From NCBI RefSeq assembly GCF_021401125.1, contig NZ_JACBFQ010000006.1:62001-126000 (forward strand): 64,000 bases of DNA. Direction: 5' to 3'. The translations under genes and the position numbers were made by a program. Below the pieces are notes generated by a model. It saw nothing but the letters and a program-made list of their open reading frames with translations, was not told the origin of the DNA and did not search any database. Shown piece after piece: positions 1 through 10,043 of this stretch (positions within the stretch are counted from its first letter, which is position 1; every line of letters starts with the position of its first letter). This DNA is from Xanthobacter sp. NM-59. Lineage in GTDB: Bacteria > Pseudomonadota > Alphaproteobacteria > Rhizobiales > Xanthobacteraceae.

Positions 1-61
1 GGTGGCGCGGCGGAGCCGTACTGGCGCCCTCACAGAAGACGCCTCCAGCCCGCCGCTCCCA

Positions 62-1999
62 TCATCGGCGCCGGACGGGGGCGTGCCGGCCCCCGCCGCC
101 GCGCGGCGTCACCTTGGCGCCGCCCCGCGACGGCGCCCGCATCTGCGCCGGGCGCGACCGCGATGGCGCGTGCATGGCGGGAGATCTGCCCTTTGGCGCC
201 CGCATCTGCTGCGGCTTGCCCACATTCGGCGGCCGCACATTCGGCTTCTTCATGCCTTGCGGGTGGCTCTGGGGCTTTTTGACCTGCGGCTTCTTCACAA
301 AGCCGGGGCCCTGCCCCGCTCCCCCGGTCATGCCGGGACGTCCAGGAGTACCGGGCTTACCGGGGCCAACCGGATGCACGGGCCCGCCCGCGCCACCAGG
401 GCGACCGGGACCACCGGGCCCGGGCTTGCCGGGGCCGATGGGGGCCACGGGTCCTCCCGGGCGGCCGGCGCCACCCGCACCTCCCGGTCCGATCGGCTGC
501 ACCGGGCCACCGGGGCGACCGGGGCCTCCCGGTCCGATGGGATGCACCGGACCGCCTGGACCGCCAGGGCCCACCGGACGGCCAGGGCCGCCCGGCCCAA
601 TGGGATGCACCGGACCACCCGGGCCACCTGGACCGCCAGGGCCGCCAGGAACGCCCGGACGGCCGGGACCACCTGGCCCGATGGGATGTATGGGACCACC
701 AGGCCCCCCGGGGCCACCGGGACGGCCGGGACCGCCCGGATAGCCGGGACGACCTGGGCCCGGATGCGGACGCCAGGGCTTCAGCCCACCCCCGGGACCG
801 GGGATCGGCGCCGGACCTGGAACCGGAGGACGCGGGCCGGGGCCCGGCCAGGGACCAGGACCTGGCGGACGCGGACCGGGGCCCGGCCAGGGGCCAGGGC
901 CTGGCGGACGCGGACCGGGGCCGGGCCAGGGGCCAGGGCGCGGCGGCGGCGGGCGCCAGCCCGGATAGCCGGGCCATACCGGCGGATAGACCCATCCGCC
1001 CCCCCAGTTCCACGAATTGTTCCAGGCGCTGCCCACCAGCACGCCCGCGCCGAAGCCCAGGAGGCCCACGCCGGCCGCAGTGTAGATGGACGAGTAGTCG
1101 TACTGCGGCACGTACACCACATCCGGCTGGGCCGGGGTGATGTAGATGGTGCTCGCCCCGCCGCTGGAACCGCGCTGGGTTGTCACCACCTGCTGCGGCG
1201 TGGTCTTCAGGTTGCCGGCCGCTTCCGCCTTTGCGCGCAGGGCCTGGATGGCCACGGCGACGTCCTCAGGCTGGTTGGCGAAGGCATAGCCGATGGCGGT
1301 GGTCGATTCGAGGTTCTGGTCCAGCTGGCGGACCACATCGGGAAAGCGCGCGAGCGCCTTCACCGTGGGGTCCCACTTCTTGCTGTCGATCCCGGAGAAG
1401 TCGCCCTTCGCCACGGCCTTCTTGTGCGCGTCCAGCCAGCGGGCGGCCTCCACGATCTGCAGCGGGAAGGTGGTCGCCGGAAGCATCTGCGAGAGCAGCG
1501 TATCCGGGTAGAGCGCGTAGGGGGCGAGGAACTGTTCCAGCTCGCTCACGGTATACAGATTCGCGGCGGGAGCCGCGGCGGTTCCGTTTGCCGGCGTGAT
1601 GTCGGCGGCGGCCGGAGGCGGAGCCTGCTCGCCGGCAGGAACCGGGCCAGGCTGTGCAACCGGAGGTGCCACAGCGGAGGCGGCCGGTTCAGGCGGAGGT
1701 GAAGCGCTGGCCGCCGGAGCAACCGCCCCCGCTTCCGCAGGCGCGACAGCCGGCGCGGCGCCATCGGCAGGCGGAGCGGCGGCCGCGGGCGGCGCAACCT
1801 CGGGCGAGGCGGTGGAGACCCCAGCCGCGGGGGTTTCGGAGGTCGTTGTTCCCGTCGTCGGCGCGCCTTGCGCGAAAACCGGTCCGACGGTGGATGACCA
1901 GCCGAACACCAGAGCCACGGCAAGCCGTGACCAGCCAGCCGGCCCGTCACTTTTGAGCGGCGGCCCCGCCGCCCCGCCTTTGTGCTTGCGCTGCCTCAT
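62..1999 (-). CDS. DUF3300 family secreted protein with collagen-like C-terminus
   Basis: Predicted exported protein of 645 aa. The start at 1999 is chosen because GGGAGG lies about 7 nt upstream; the frame stays open to 2134 without a comparable site. A basic N-terminus and a hydrophobic stretch ending near VFAQG look like a signal peptide. An Ala/Pro-rich linker leads to a DUF3300 domain at about residues 146-303 (LAPYALYPD motif, then [10 protein letters not shown]). From about residue 336 to the end the protein is Gly/Pro repeats of collagen-like GGP/GRP triplets with recurring HPIGPGGPG blocks, then a basic Arg/Lys tail. DUF3300 proteins are envelope-associated in Gram-negative bacteria, with no settled function. 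The repeat tail may be unfolded or adhesive (inference). It is followed on the same strand by no visible partner inside the window. Confidence 0.85.
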   Translation of the reverse strand: MRQRKHKGGAAGPPLKSDGPAGWSRLAVALVFGWSSTVGPVFAQGAPTTGTTTSETPAAGVSTASPEVAPPAAAAPPADGAAPAVAPAEAGAVAPAASASPPPEPAASAVAPPVAQPGPVPAGEQAPPPAAADITPANGTAAAPAANLYTVSELEQFLAPYALYPDTLLSQMLPATTFPLQIVEAARWLDAHKKAVAKGDFSGIDSKKWDPTVKALARFPDVVRQLDQNLESTTAIGYAFANQPEDVAVAIQALRAKAEAAGNLKTTPQQVVTTQRGSSGGASTIYITPAQPDVVYVPQYDYSSIYTAAGVGLLGFGAGVLVGSAWNNSWNWGGGWVYPPVWPGYPGWRPPPPRPGPWPGPGPRPPGPGPWPGPGPRPPGPGPWPGPGPRPPVPGPAPIPGPGGGLKPWRPHPGPGRPGYPGGPGRPGGPGGPGGPIHPIGPGGPGRPGVPGGPGGPGGPGGPVHPIGPGGPGRPVGPGGPGGPVHPIGPGGPGRPGGPVQPIGPGGAGGAGRPGGPVAPIGPGKPGPGGPGRPGGAGGPVHPVGPGKPGTPGRPGMTGGAGQGPGFVKKPQVKKPQSHPQGMKKPNVRPPNVGKPQQMRAPKGRSPAMHAPSRSRPAQMRAPSRGGAKVTPRGGGGRHAPVRRR

Positions 2000-2155
2000 C
2001 TGCCGCCTCCCAATTTCCCCAACCGCATGGAGATTAGAAGAAGTTGCAGCGGATTTGGACAGCAAATTGCTGGCTGCGTGGCAGTTTTCAGGCACCTCCG
2101 CCAGCCGGACGCAAAAGCGCCCCGCCGGCGGCACCGGAACGCGCCGCGCGCGCCC

Positions 2156-4819
2156 TCACTCCCCTCCGCGCAGGGCGGTGTTGACGGCCGCCACCAGCTG
2201 CTTCAGCGAGAACGGCTTCGGCAGGAAGGCGAAGTGCTCGGAGGGCGGAAGGTTGCGCGCGAAGGCCTCCTCCGCATAGCCCGAGATGAAGATCACCTTC
2301 ATACCCGGATCGCGGGCCCGCAGCTCCTTCAGCAGGCTCGGGCCGTCCATCTCCGGCATCACCACGTCGGAGATCACCAGATCGACAGGACGCGCGCCGG
2401 ACTGCTCGCCCTTTTCCAGCAGCTCGAGGGCCTCGACGCCGCTGGCGGCGGTGAGCACCTCATATCCCCGGGCGGAGAGGGCGCGGCTGGCGAAGGCGCG
2501 CACCGCATCCTCGTCCTCCACCAGCAGGATGCGGCCCTGCCCGGTGGAATCACCCATCTTCACCTCGGGCTCGGCGGGCCGCTGGGGCTCCGGCTCGGCG
2601 GAGGGCACATAGCGCGGCAGGAACACGCGGAACACGGTGCCCTTGCCCATCTCGCTGGCGGCGAGAATGGTGCCGCCGGTCTGCTGGACGATGCCATAGA
2701 CGGTGGACAGGCCGAGCCCGGTGCCCTTGCCCACTTCCTTGGTGGAGAAGAAGGGCTCGAAGATCTTGTCGATGATTTCGGGCGGGATTCCGGTGCCGGT
2801 ATCCTCCACCTCCACCACCACATAATCGGCCGGCGTGAGGTTGCCGGCGCCATAGGCCGCGCAGGCGCTTTCCGGAACATTGGCGGTGCGCAGGGTCAGC
2901 GTGCCCCCGTCCGGCATGGCGTCGCGGGCGTTCACCACCAGGTTCACGATCACCTGCTCGAACTGGTTCACGTCGACCTTCACCGGCCACAGGTCACGGG
3001 CGTGCTGCACGTCGAGGGTGATGCGCTCGCCGATGAGACGGCGCAGCAGCTCCGACACGTCGGAGATCACGTCGGTGAGCTCCACCGCCTGGGGCCGCAG
3101 CGTCTGGCGCCGGGAGAAGGCGAGCAGCTGGCGCACCAGGGCCGCCGCCCGGTTTGCGTTCTGCTTGATCTGCATGATGTCCGGGAAGGACGGATCGCTC
3201 GGCCGGTGCTTGGCCAGCAGCAGGTCGCAATAGCCGATGATGGCGGTGAGCACGTTGTTGAAATCGTGCGCCACACCGCCGGCGAGGTGCCCCACCGCCT
3301 GCAGCCGCTGGGATTGGGCGAATTGCGCCTCCAGCGCCTTCTGCTCAGAGGTATCGATGGCGCACAGCGCGATATCGCCACCGCTCGCGTCAGCGCCGCC
3401 GAGCGGTGCCGCGTAGAGGCGGGCAGAGCGGCCGCCCGCGCCGGTCGCCGTGACGTCACAGGGGCCCGAGGGCTGGGTGCCCGAGCGCGCCGCGCCCAGG
3501 AAGCCGTCCACAGCCGCCGCGTCGCGCTCGGAAATCACCGCGCGCAACGGCTGGCCGGCGGTGGCCGCCTCGGCGCCGAACAGCCGGGCGAAAGCCGCGT
3601 TGGCGGCCCGGATGCGGCCTTGGGCATCCAGCAGCGCCAGAGCCACCGGAGCGCGCAGGAAGAAACGATCCACATCGGCGCGGGCCGGCGCCTGCCCCGG
3701 CGCGGCGGCGGCCGGCTGCGGCGACGCCTCCCCAACTTCCGCAGACCGCACGACCGGCGCCGGCGCGACGCGCGCGGCAGCGGCCGGCGCGGCGGCTCCC
3801 GCCGAAGGAGCGGCAACACCGACGGTGGGCAGTACCGTACGGGGAAGAATGACCGCCGTCGCCTCGCCGGCGGCGTCGCTGACGCCCAGGCGCAGGAAGA
3901 CCGCCAGCGGACGCCCGTCCTTGCGGGTGAGGTCCAGCTCAAGGCTCGCCGCCCCCCGTCCGGGGCCGAGCGCGCCGCGCAGATCAGGCACATAGGCCGG
4001 AGCGATGACCTCCTGCAGCGCCATGCCCTCGGCCGGCCATTCGGCCAGGCCGTAGCCGAGCAGGCGGCAGAGGCTGGCATTGGCCAGCACCACCCGATCA
4101 CGTCCGAAGCGGGCGACACCGGCCGGCGCGCGCTCCCACGCCTCCAGCAGCGCGGAAGCCGTCTTGTCGTCCAGGGCCGCGAGCGGGGCGAGCTCGGCGA
4201 CCGCCTCCACGGTCGGCAGCACCGACGCTACCGGCGCGGGGGCGGGCGGCGCCTCGATCACGCGCAGCGACCACAGGACGCGTCGCCGGCTCTTGAGCGG
4301 CTGAACGGAGATTTCAAGCTGACGGCCGCCGCTTCCCGAATCGAAGCTGATGCGCCGCGTGAAGGCCTTGCCGTCCGCGACCGCGCCGAGCAGCTCGGAC
4401 ATGGCTGCCTGGGTGCCGGGCACCCGCGACAGGAACCGTTCGGGGCTGGGCGGCTCGCGCCCCTCGCTGCGGCACAGGGACAAATAAGCGGGGTTGGACT
4501 CAACCACCCGCTCCCCATCCTCGACCACCGCCATGGCATCGGGCGAGGCCTCCAGCACGACCGGCCCGCTGGCTTCCACCGGCGCGGGCTCGCCACGGAA
4601 CGAGCGCCAGACCATGGAGGCGGCCCAGAAGGCGCCGAACGCCGCGAACCCCCCGATGATGCCGGACAGGAACGAGCCGGACGCCCCCGCGAACAGCAGG
4701 GTGGCCACGATACCGCCGACCAAGGCCATCGCGGCCACGGCCACCATGCGCAAGGGGTCGCCCCCAAGCCCCCGGGACATGGACCGCGGCGCGCGCGCTG
4801 CCGCATTCGTCTTGCTCAT
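2156..4819 (-). CDS. cckA: Cell-cycle hybrid histidine kinase CckA
   Basis: Membrane hybrid histidine kinase of 887 aa, matching CckA, which in Alphaproteobacteria sends phosphate through ChpT to CtrA and CpdR. Two N-terminal membrane segments lie at about residues 24-45 and 50-68. PAS-like regions follow at about 85-190, 220-325 and 385-490. The HisKA box has the phospho-acceptor His518 in GGVAHDFNN. The ATPase domain shows the N box ([10 protein letters not shown]), the G1 box (DTGTGIP) and a [10 protein letters not shown]2 box near 698-706. A C-terminal receiver domain carries the acidic LLVEDED patch and phospho-acceptor Asp818 in [11 protein letters not shown], with Lys in LPKPF. A GGAAGG site precedes the ATG by about 8 nt. 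Ala/Pro linkers between the PAS domains are long. The divergent neighbour is the FliO-like gene. Confidence 0.95.
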   Translation of the reverse strand: MSKTNAAARAPRSMSRGLGGDPLRMVAVAAMALVGGIVATLLFAGASGSFLSGIIGGFAAFGAFWAASMVWRSFRGEPAPVEASGPVVLEASPDAMAVVEDGERVVESNPAYLSLCRSEGREPPSPERFLSRVPGTQAAMSELLGAVADGKAFTRRISFDSGSGGRQLEISVQPLKSRRRVLWSLRVIEAPPAPAPVASVLPTVEAVAELAPLAALDDKTASALLEAWERAPAGVARFGRDRVVLANASLCRLLGYGLAEWPAEGMALQEVIAPAYVPDLRGALGPGRGAASLELDLTRKDGRPLAVFLRLGVSDAAGEATAVILPRTVLPTVGVAAPSAGAAAPAAAARVAPAPVVRSAEVGEASPQPAAAAPGQAPARADVDRFFLRAPVALALLDAQGRIRAANAAFARLFGAEAATAGQPLRAVISERDAAAVDGFLGAARSGTQPSGPCDVTATGAGGRSARLYAAPLGGADASGGDIALCAIDTSEQKALEAQFAQSQRLQAVGHLAGGVAHDFNNVLTAIIGYCDLLLAKHRPSDPSFPDIMQIKQNANRAAALVRQLLAFSRRQTLRPQAVELTDVISDVSELLRRLIGERITLDVQHARDLWPVKVDVNQFEQVIVNLVVNARDAMPDGGTLTLRTANVPESACAAYGAGNLTPADYVVVEVEDTGTGIPPEIIDKIFEPFFSTKEVGKGTGLGLSTVYGIVQQTGGTILAASEMGKGTVFRVFLPRYVPSAEPEPQRPAEPEVKMGDSTGQGRILLVEDEDAVRAFASRALSARGYEVLTAASGVEALELLEKGEQSGARPVDLVISDVVMPEMDGPSLLKELRARDPGMKVIFISGYAEEAFARNLPPSEHFAFLPKPFSLKQLVAAVNTALRGGE

Positions 4820-5016
4820 CGCAAACCCTTCCTGCTTCCGCGTCGCAACGACCGGTCACCGTCCCGGCGACGGCTCATGCATACGCGCAGATTCGTCACC
4901 GACTGAAATCCTGCCATGATTATCAACAAAAGCTTAAGGGGTGACCCCTAACATGCAGACGCAGAGTCATCCGCCCGCTATGACTCGATACCCGTAGGCT
5001 GCGCGACGGAGGCGTG
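4820..5016. promoter_or_regulatory. Divergent intergenic region between cckA and the FliO-like gene, with a 13-bp palindrome
   Basis: Both genes start from this 197-bp spacer and are transcribed away from each other. It is noticeably more A/T-rich around 4917-4950 than its surroundings. AGGGGT-G-ACCCCT at 4937-4949 is a perfect odd-length palindrome, the kind of sequence an operator or short hairpin would have. No convincing -35/-10 pair was found by eye. Confidence 0.4.
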
Positions 5017-7335
5017 ATGTTACAGCAGTTGTTTGGCGCGGAGCTCGATCTTCCGGTTCGGTTGGCGATCTCCCTGATCGTCATCGCCGCCTTGCTCGGC
5101 GTCACCATCCTGGTGATGCGCAAGCTGAGCGGGGGCATGCCGGGACGAGCTTCCGGGCGAGGCCGCGCCGGACCTCGCCTCGCGATCGTCGACGCCATCA
5201 GCATCGACCCCCGCCGCCGCCTCGTGCTGGTGCGGCGCGACGATGTGGAGCACCTTGTGCTCACCGGCGGCAACAACGACGTGGTGGTCGAGCAGAACAT
5301 CACCGGCAGCTACGTCGCTGCCACCGGCCTGCGTCCCGCCATGCCCATGGAGCGCGAAGCGCAGCACGGCGGGCAGGCCCCCGCCGCCCGGCAGCCGATC
5401 GCCGCGCCGCGCGCGGAGAGCCCGCAGCTTCCCCCCACGCCGCCTCGCCCGGAGGCACTCGCCGCCAGCGCAGTCGCGGCGGCGCTCGGCGCCCCTGTGG
5501 ACGACGCTCAAGCGGCGCGCTATGCTCCGCCGCCCCGACCGGCCCCGGAAGCCCCGCCCGTCGCCCCGGCTCGCCCCACGCCGGCGCCGGTCAAGGCAGC
5601 CCCAGCAGTCAAGGAACTTCCTCCCGCGCCTCCTCGCCCGCAGCAGCCGGCATCGGCCGCCCCCGAGGAGCCCGAGTCGCCGCCCAGCCGCCTCGGCGAG
5701 CTCACGGAAGCCCTGGCGCGCAGCAAGGCACAGAGCGCGACCCTGCGTAAGCGCCTTCCCTCCGTGCCGGAGGACAGGAAGGAGGCCGCGCTTCAGAGCA
5801 TTCGGCGTGTCGAGCATCGAGTTGACCGTCTGCAGCGCGAAATCGAGCGGCTGATGGAGGAAGAGGAGCCGGCGGCTGACGGCGCAGCCCGCAAGGAGCC
5901 GCAGCGCTCCGACGACGCGGCGCAGCGCGGACTTGCCCTTCTGCTCGGCAGCGACCGGGAGAGCCGCGCCACCGCCGCGCCAGCGCAGATCACCCAGGAC
6001 GCCGGAAAGCCTGATTCCGTCACCCGCGCTCAGCAAAACGCTCCGGCGGCCGAGAAAGCCGCCCCCGAAAAGGCGGCCGCCCAAAAGGCTGCAGCGGAAC
6101 GCGCGGCGGCTGAGAAGGCGGCCGCGGAGAAGGCTGCGACCCAGAAGGCTGCGGCCCAGAAAGCTGCGGCGGAGCGTGCCGCAGCCGAGAAAGCCGCAGC
6201 GGACAAGGCCGCTGCTGAAAAGGCGGCAGCTCAGAAGCTAGCCGCAGAGAAGGCTGCCGCTGAAAAGGCCGCGACTGAGAAGGCGGCCGCCCAGAGGGCC
6301 GCAGCGGAACGCGCAGCCGTAGAGAAGGCCGCTGCGGAGAAGGCAGCAGCCCAGAAGGCCGCCGCCGAGCGCGCGGCCGCCGAGAAGGCAGCTGCGGAGG
6401 AAGCCGCAGCCCGGAAGGCAGCTGCGGAAGAAGCCGCGGCCCGGAAGGCCGCAGCTGAGCGCGCGGCTGCCGAGAAGGCTGCTGCGGAGGAAGCCGCAGC
6501 CCGGAAGGCCGCAGCTGAGCGCGCGGCTGCCGAGAAGGCAGCTGCCGAGCAGGAGCTGGCCGACCAGATCGCAGCGGAGATGGCGGCCGCGCTGCAGGAG
6601 CATGAGCTGGCCGCCCCCCCGGCGCCTGCTGAGGCGCCGCCGGCGCGCGCGCCCCGCGCGCCTGCCGCGCGCACGGCGGGTGGCGAAAGCGCCCATCCGG
6701 CTCCCGTGGAGCCCAGGCTTCGCGAGATGGCACAGCGGCTCGATGCCGCCCTCTCGCGCCCCTCCGATGACAGCCTGCGCCTCTCCCTTTCCGACCTGCT
6801 GGAGGACATTGAGGGCACCACTGCGGAAGTCAGCGTTCCGGTCGAGCCTGAGCGGCCGCGGCTGCCGCTGTCTCCCCGCCAGCCGGTGGAGCCCGTCGTT
6901 CCGCGCGCCGATCCGAAGGCCCGCTCCCTGAAGCCGGCTGACTATGCCCGCTTCATCTCCGACGCCCCCACGGACTCGGCTCCGGCGACGGAATCGGCGG
7001 CGCGCACCCAGGCGAAGGAGCTTTTTGCCGATGGCTGGATGCGTGCCACCCGGCGCAGTGAACAACGCACCGTGGAGCCTCCGCCCGCCGCCCCCGAGGT
7101 CGCAGCGAACCGCGCGGCCCGCACTTCCGAGCCGGCCGCGCCGACCAAGCGTGAGCCGCTTCTCAGCGCCCGTCGGACCGAGGCTGCGCCTTTGGTGAAC
7201 GTGCTTCCGAAGATGGAGCCCGAGGTCAAGGCGCCTCAACCCGAACCGGAATCGCCGATCAACATGGACGACTCATTTCTCGATGAGTTCGATGCGGAGA
7301 TGGCGACCCTTCTGGGACGCAAGCCGTCCCGCTGA
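5017..7335 (+). CDS. FliO-like membrane protein with long Ala/Lys/Glu repeat region
   Basis: Protein of 772 aa. A GTG at 5014 is also in frame, but GGAGG at 5008-5012 fits the ATG at 5017 better. One membrane helix at about residues 13-34 is followed by a short domain ([36 protein letters not shown]) that matches the FliO family, an inner-membrane part of the flagellar export apparatus. The rest is unusual: a Pro/Ala linker, a predicted coiled coil near 230-290, then about residues 336-528 built of repeated [15 protein letters not shown] units like the TolA stalk, then a disordered tail ending LLGRKPSR. True FliO is usually only 100-250 aa. No other flagellar gene is nearby, so a non-flagellar role is possible. 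The related N-terminal domain is well supported; the function is not. Confidence 0.75.
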   Translation: MLQQLFGAELDLPVRLAISLIVIAALLGVTILVMRKLSGGMPGRASGRGRAGPRLAIVDAISIDPRRRLVLVRRDDVEHLVLTGGNNDVVVEQNITGSYVAATGLRPAMPMEREAQHGGQAPAARQPIAAPRAESPQLPPTPPRPEALAASAVAAALGAPVDDAQAARYAPPPRPAPEAPPVAPARPTPAPVKAAPAVKELPPAPPRPQQPASAAPEEPESPPSRLGELTEALARSKAQSATLRKRLPSVPEDRKEAALQSIRRVEHRVDRLQREIERLMEEEEPAADGAARKEPQRSDDAAQRGLALLLGSDRESRATAAPAQITQDAGKPDSVTRAQQNAPAAEKAAPEKAAAQKAAAERAAAEKAAAEKAATQKAAAQKAAAERAAAEKAAADKAAAEKAAAQKLAAEKAAAEKAATEKAAAQRAAAERAAVEKAAAEKAAAQKAAAERAAAEKAAAEEAAARKAAAEEAAARKAAAERAAAEKAAAEEAAARKAAAERAAAEKAAAEQELADQIAAEMAAALQEHELAAPPAPAEAPPARAPRAPAARTAGGESAHPAPVEPRLREMAQRLDAALSRPSDDSLRLSLSDLLEDIEGTTAEVSVPVEPERPRLPLSPRQPVEPVVPRADPKARSLKPADYARFISDAPTDSAPATESAARTQAKELFADGWMRATRRSEQRTVEPPPAAPEVAANRAARTSEPAAPTKREPLLSARRTEAAPLVNVLPKMEPEVKAPQPEPESPINMDDSFLDEFDAEMATLLGRKPSR

Positions 7336-7392
7336 GCATGAACGGGGGAGGCGCATCGCCGCCTTCCCCGCCGCGCAGCCGAGCGAGCAAAG

Positions 7393-7427
7393 AAAAAGGC
7401 CGACCCTCGAAAAGGGCCGGCCTTTTT
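7393..7427. terminator. Bidirectional intrinsic terminator between the FliO-like gene and dksA
   Basis: AAAAAGGCCG and CGGCCTTTTT form a 10-bp stem extended by partial pairing of ACCCT with the AAGGG side, around a short CGAA-containing loop. Because the stem begins with A5 and ends with T5 it works in both directions. It lies between two convergent genes, 57 bp after the FliO-like stop and about 78 bp beyond the dksA stop. Confidence 0.85.
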
Positions 7428-7504
7428 CAATTCCCGTCCGATGGACGATGCCCACCGAACCTGCCCGGAAGCATCCGGAACCCGGATGGACCGCCGGACG
7501 GCGC

Positions 7505-7921
7505 TTAATCGTCGCGATAAACCCGCTCGCGGCGCTCGTGGCGCTCCTGCGCCTCGACCGAAAGGGTCGCGATGGGGCGAGCCTCCAGCCGCTTCAGCGA
7601 GATGGGATCACCCGTATCCTCGCAATAGCCGTAGCTCCCGTCCTCGATCCGCTGAAGGGCGGCATCGATTTTCGAGATCAGCTTGCGCTGACGGTCACGG
7701 GCCCGAAGCTCAATGGAGCGATCGGTCTCCGACGACGCGCGGTCGGCAAGGTCGGGATGGTTCTGATTCTCGTCTTGAAGGTGCTGCAGGGTTTCACGCG
7801 CTTCCCGCAGGATGTCGTCCTTCCACTTCAACAGCTTCAGCCGGAAATATTCCCGCTGCCTGTCATTCATGAAAGGCTCGTCCTCGCGGGGCCGATAGTC
7901 ATCGTCGAGTTGGATCGACAT
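7505..7921 (-). CDS. dksA: RNA polymerase-binding transcription factor DksA
   Basis: Protein of 138 aa, the normal size for alphaproteobacterial DksA, which binds the RNA polymerase secondary channel and acts with ppGpp at rRNA and amino-acid promoters. The start at 7921 has TGAGGA about 9 nt upstream; the frame stays open far upstream but without protein-like sequence. The central coiled coil contains ASSETDRSIELRARDR. The C-terminal region reads YGYCEDTGDPISLKRLEARP and ends in ERHERRERVYRDD. Only one cysteine of the four-cysteine zinc finger remains, as is known for many Rhizobiales DksA proteins, so the fold is probably zinc-independent. It shares a terminator with the convergent FliO-like gene. 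Confidence 0.95.
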   Translation of the reverse strand: MSIQLDDDYRPREDEPFMNDRQREYFRLKLLKWKDDILREARETLQHLQDENQNHPDLADRASSETDRSIELRARDRQRKLISKIDAALQRIEDGSYGYCEDTGDPISLKRLEARPIATLSVEAQERHERRERVYRDD

Positions 7922-8329
7922 CAGCCGTGTCCTCAAAAAAGCGTCGTTGATCCCCGCGGTGCAGGATCCGCCGCCCGGCCTCCGGCGGATGCGGCCTCGC
8001 CTGCCCCGTCGACGAACTGGAGCGGCCTCCCACCATCGAGCGCGGCGAGGCGACCTTTCCCGGCAGGAATGACGCTCCAAGGTCGCCGCGCTTATATCCA
8101 CGCTCTCCGCCGTCGACAACCACCATTGGCGGTTCCGATGACGGTTCCGCGCTTCCGCGGGACTTGACGAAGGGGCTGCGGGTGTCGACCCTACCGCGAC
8201 GCAGCAGCCGCCGCAGGGCACTCGGGTTGACACGGGCTGCGCCCGATAGCCGCAACCCATGGCTGAAGCGCGCAGGGTGCGGCAACGCACGGGAACCCTG
8301 TCGTCGGCCGAAGAAGGAAGTGAGCATCC
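7922..8329. other. Divergent spacer dksA / MoxR-type ATPase
   Basis: A 408-bp GC-rich spacer between divergent starts. Frames that cross it are Arg/Pro-rich and have no ribosome binding site. It presumably holds both promoters, but I could not pick a convincing pair; a TTGACA-like hexamer near 8227 lacks a good -10. The GAAGGAAGTG ribosome binding site of the ATPase lies at its right end. Confidence 0.5.
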
Positions 8330-9175
8330 ATGCGTTTCGAGGGCACCGACAGCTATGTCGCAACCGATGATCTCAAGATCGCGGTCAACGCCGCCATCGT
8401 CCTGGAGCGCCCGCTGCTGGTGAAGGGCGAGCCCGGCACCGGCAAGACCGTGCTGGCCCAGGAGGTGGCGCAGGCGCTCGGTGCCCCGCTCATCGAATGG
8501 CATGTGAAAAGCACCACAAAGGCCCAGCAGGGCCTTTATGAATATGACGCCGTGGCCCGCCTGCGCGACAGCCAGCTGGGCGACCCGAAGGTGCACGACA
8601 TCGCCAACTACATCCGCAAGGGCAAGCTGTGGACCGCCTTCTCCGCCGAACAGCGGCCGGTGCTGCTCATCGACGAAGTGGACAAGGCCGACATCGAGTT
8701 TCCCAACGACCTGCTGCAGGAACTCGACCGCATGGAGTTCCACGTCTACGAGACCGGAGAGCAGGTGAAGGCGCGCCAGCGGCCCGTGGTGATCATTACC
8801 TCCAACAACGAGAAGGAGTTGCCGGATGCCTTCCTGCGCCGCTGCTTCTTCCACTACATCCGCTTCCCCGATGCCGCGACCATGCGCGCCATCGTCGAGG
8901 TCCACTTTCCCGGCATCAAGCAGCGGCTGGTGAGTGAGGCGCTGCGGCTCTTCTACGACCTGCGGGACGTGCCCGGCCTGAAGAAGAAGCCGTCCACCTC
9001 TGAGCTTATCGACTGGCTCAAGCTGCTGCTGGCCGAGGACGTGGAGGCCGACACGCTGCGCGAGCAGGACCTGCGCAAGTCCATCCCGCCGCTCCACGGC
9101 GCGCTCCTGAAGAACGAGCAGGACGTGCACCTGTTCGAGCGACTGGCCTTCCTGGCACGCCGCGAGGCCCGCTGA
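8330..9175 (+). CDS. MoxR-family AAA+ ATPase
   Basis: Protein of 281 aa, a complete single-domain AAA+ ATPase of the MoxR/CoxD type. Walker A GEPGTGKT is at residues 33-40, Walker B VLLIDE at 111-116, sensor 1 VIITSNNE near 154-161, and an arginine-finger region AFLRRC near 168-173. The C-terminal lid is helical. MoxR ATPases act as chaperones that insert metals or mature enzyme complexes, normally with a von Willebrand factor A partner encoded next door (CoxE-like). Here no such partner follows; the next gene is a short membrane protein 2 bp after the stop. The start has GAAGGAAGTG about 7 nt upstream. The substrate cannot be told from this window. Confidence 0.9.
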   Translation: MRFEGTDSYVATDDLKIAVNAAIVLERPLLVKGEPGTGKTVLAQEVAQALGAPLIEWHVKSTTKAQQGLYEYDAVARLRDSQLGDPKVHDIANYIRKGKLWTAFSAEQRPVLLIDEVDKADIEFPNDLLQELDRMEFHVYETGEQVKARQRPVVIITSNNEKELPDAFLRRCFFHYIRFPDAATMRAIVEVHFPGIKQRLVSEALRLFYDLRDVPGLKKKPSTSELIDWLKLLLAEDVEADTLREQDLRKSIPPLHGALLKNEQDVHLFERLAFLARREAR

Positions 9176-9177
9176 TC

Positions 9178-9522
9178 GTGGACGTTTCCATCATTCTGCC
9201 GCTGCTGGTCGCGCTGGTGCCCATCGCGCTGTTCTTCGCCTTGGTGCACCGTCGTCGCGCGCCGGACCGGCGCGAGGCTGTGGCTTCCGTAAAGCCGGCG
9301 ATACCTCCGGCGAGTTCCGAGCCCCCTTCGGATTTCGGGCTGGCCCGAGAAATCGATTCGGGCGAGGCCCCCGCCTCCGCCGAAGCGGCCAGCAGCAGCG
9401 CGGGCGCTGCTGCGGCCGCAGGCGGCGCCATCATCCTCGGCTATGGAGCCGCCCACCGTGGTGAGCGCGACGGCGATAACGCACCAGACGGTGACGGCGC
9501 CTCGGGCCAACGGGGCAGCTAG
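9178..9522 (+). CDS. Small predicted membrane protein downstream of the MoxR-type ATPase
   Basis: A 114-aa frame starting with GTG two bases after the ATPase stop, so translation may be coupled. One hydrophobic helix (VSIILPLLVALVPIALFFALV, about residues 3-23) is followed by a basic patch (HRRRAPDRR) and an Ala/Gly/Ser-rich tail of low complexity. Third codon positions in the first half are G/C-rich as in neighbouring genes, which supports coding. No family is recognised. The position suggests a membrane anchor or partner for the ATPase, which is inference only. The last third may not be conserved. Confidence 0.5.
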   Translation: MDVSIILPLLVALVPIALFFALVHRRRAPDRREAVASVKPAIPPASSEPPSDFGLAREIDSGEAPASAEAASSSAGAAAAAGGAIILGYGAAHRGERDGDNAPDGDGASGQRGS

Positions 9523-10043
9523 AGCCCGCCCGCGCCAAGGGGAAGCCGGCCCGCGCGGACACGGCACGTGAGCTCAATGAACTGAAGGAGGGGGAGGCCC
9601 CTCGTCCTTCCGCCTCGCCCTCCCCCCTCGCCTTGGCTCGCAGCCGCAATTGGCTCGCCGCGGTCTTTGGATCGCAGACAGCTTCCAGCGGAACGTAGAG
9701 CGTTTCCTCCGCTCCATGGCGAAAGGGAAGGCATATGCTTTGCTGATTTAGCGCGGCTTCTTCGTGCGAATCGGTTTCCGATCGCTGAAAGGCCCCCACC
9801 GGTCGCGGCCGGTCTTCAGGCATCCACTGGGCCAGCGCCCTTGCCGCGGGGCCTGAGCCCACCGGGTGCGGGTGAGCAGCCGAATCTGGACGCGGGCGCC
9901 GGCTGCGCCTTACAGCGCAAGCGTCCGCCCCATCCACGCTCCATCGCCCGGCCCATCAAAAACGGCCGGCCTTGAGACAGCCGTCCGGATACCGTCCGCC
10001 GACCGTCAAGCCCGGAGTGAAGTCTCTCCACGCGGGAGAACAG
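9523..10043. other. Gene-free spacer with probable dispersed repeat remnant
   Basis: A 521-bp region between convergent genes. No frame looks like protein. About 9698-9800 is less GC-rich and contains AATCGG-TTT-CCGATC plus GATTTAGCGCGGCTTC, reminiscent of dispersed intergenic palindromic repeats of rhizobia. That resemblance is from memory and unverified. No terminator with a T-run was seen for either flanking gene. Confidence 0.35.

Noticed and set aside
114-743. Plus-strand Gly/Pro-rich frame that looks like a collagen gene
   Set aside because: The GGN/CCN triplet repeats read as Gly/Pro on both strands. The minus strand has the start site, signal peptide and DUF3300 domain.
1982-4906. 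Long plus-strand frame (over 900 codons) opposite cckA
   Set aside because: It is the antisense shadow of a G/C-third-position-biased gene: His/Arg/Gly-rich, no ribosome binding site, no domain. CckA on the minus strand has complete motifs.
4930-4952. CtrA box (TTAA-N7-TTAAC) in the cckA spacer
   Set aside because: TTAA and TAAC are present but the spacing is 11, not 7, and they flank a different palindrome.
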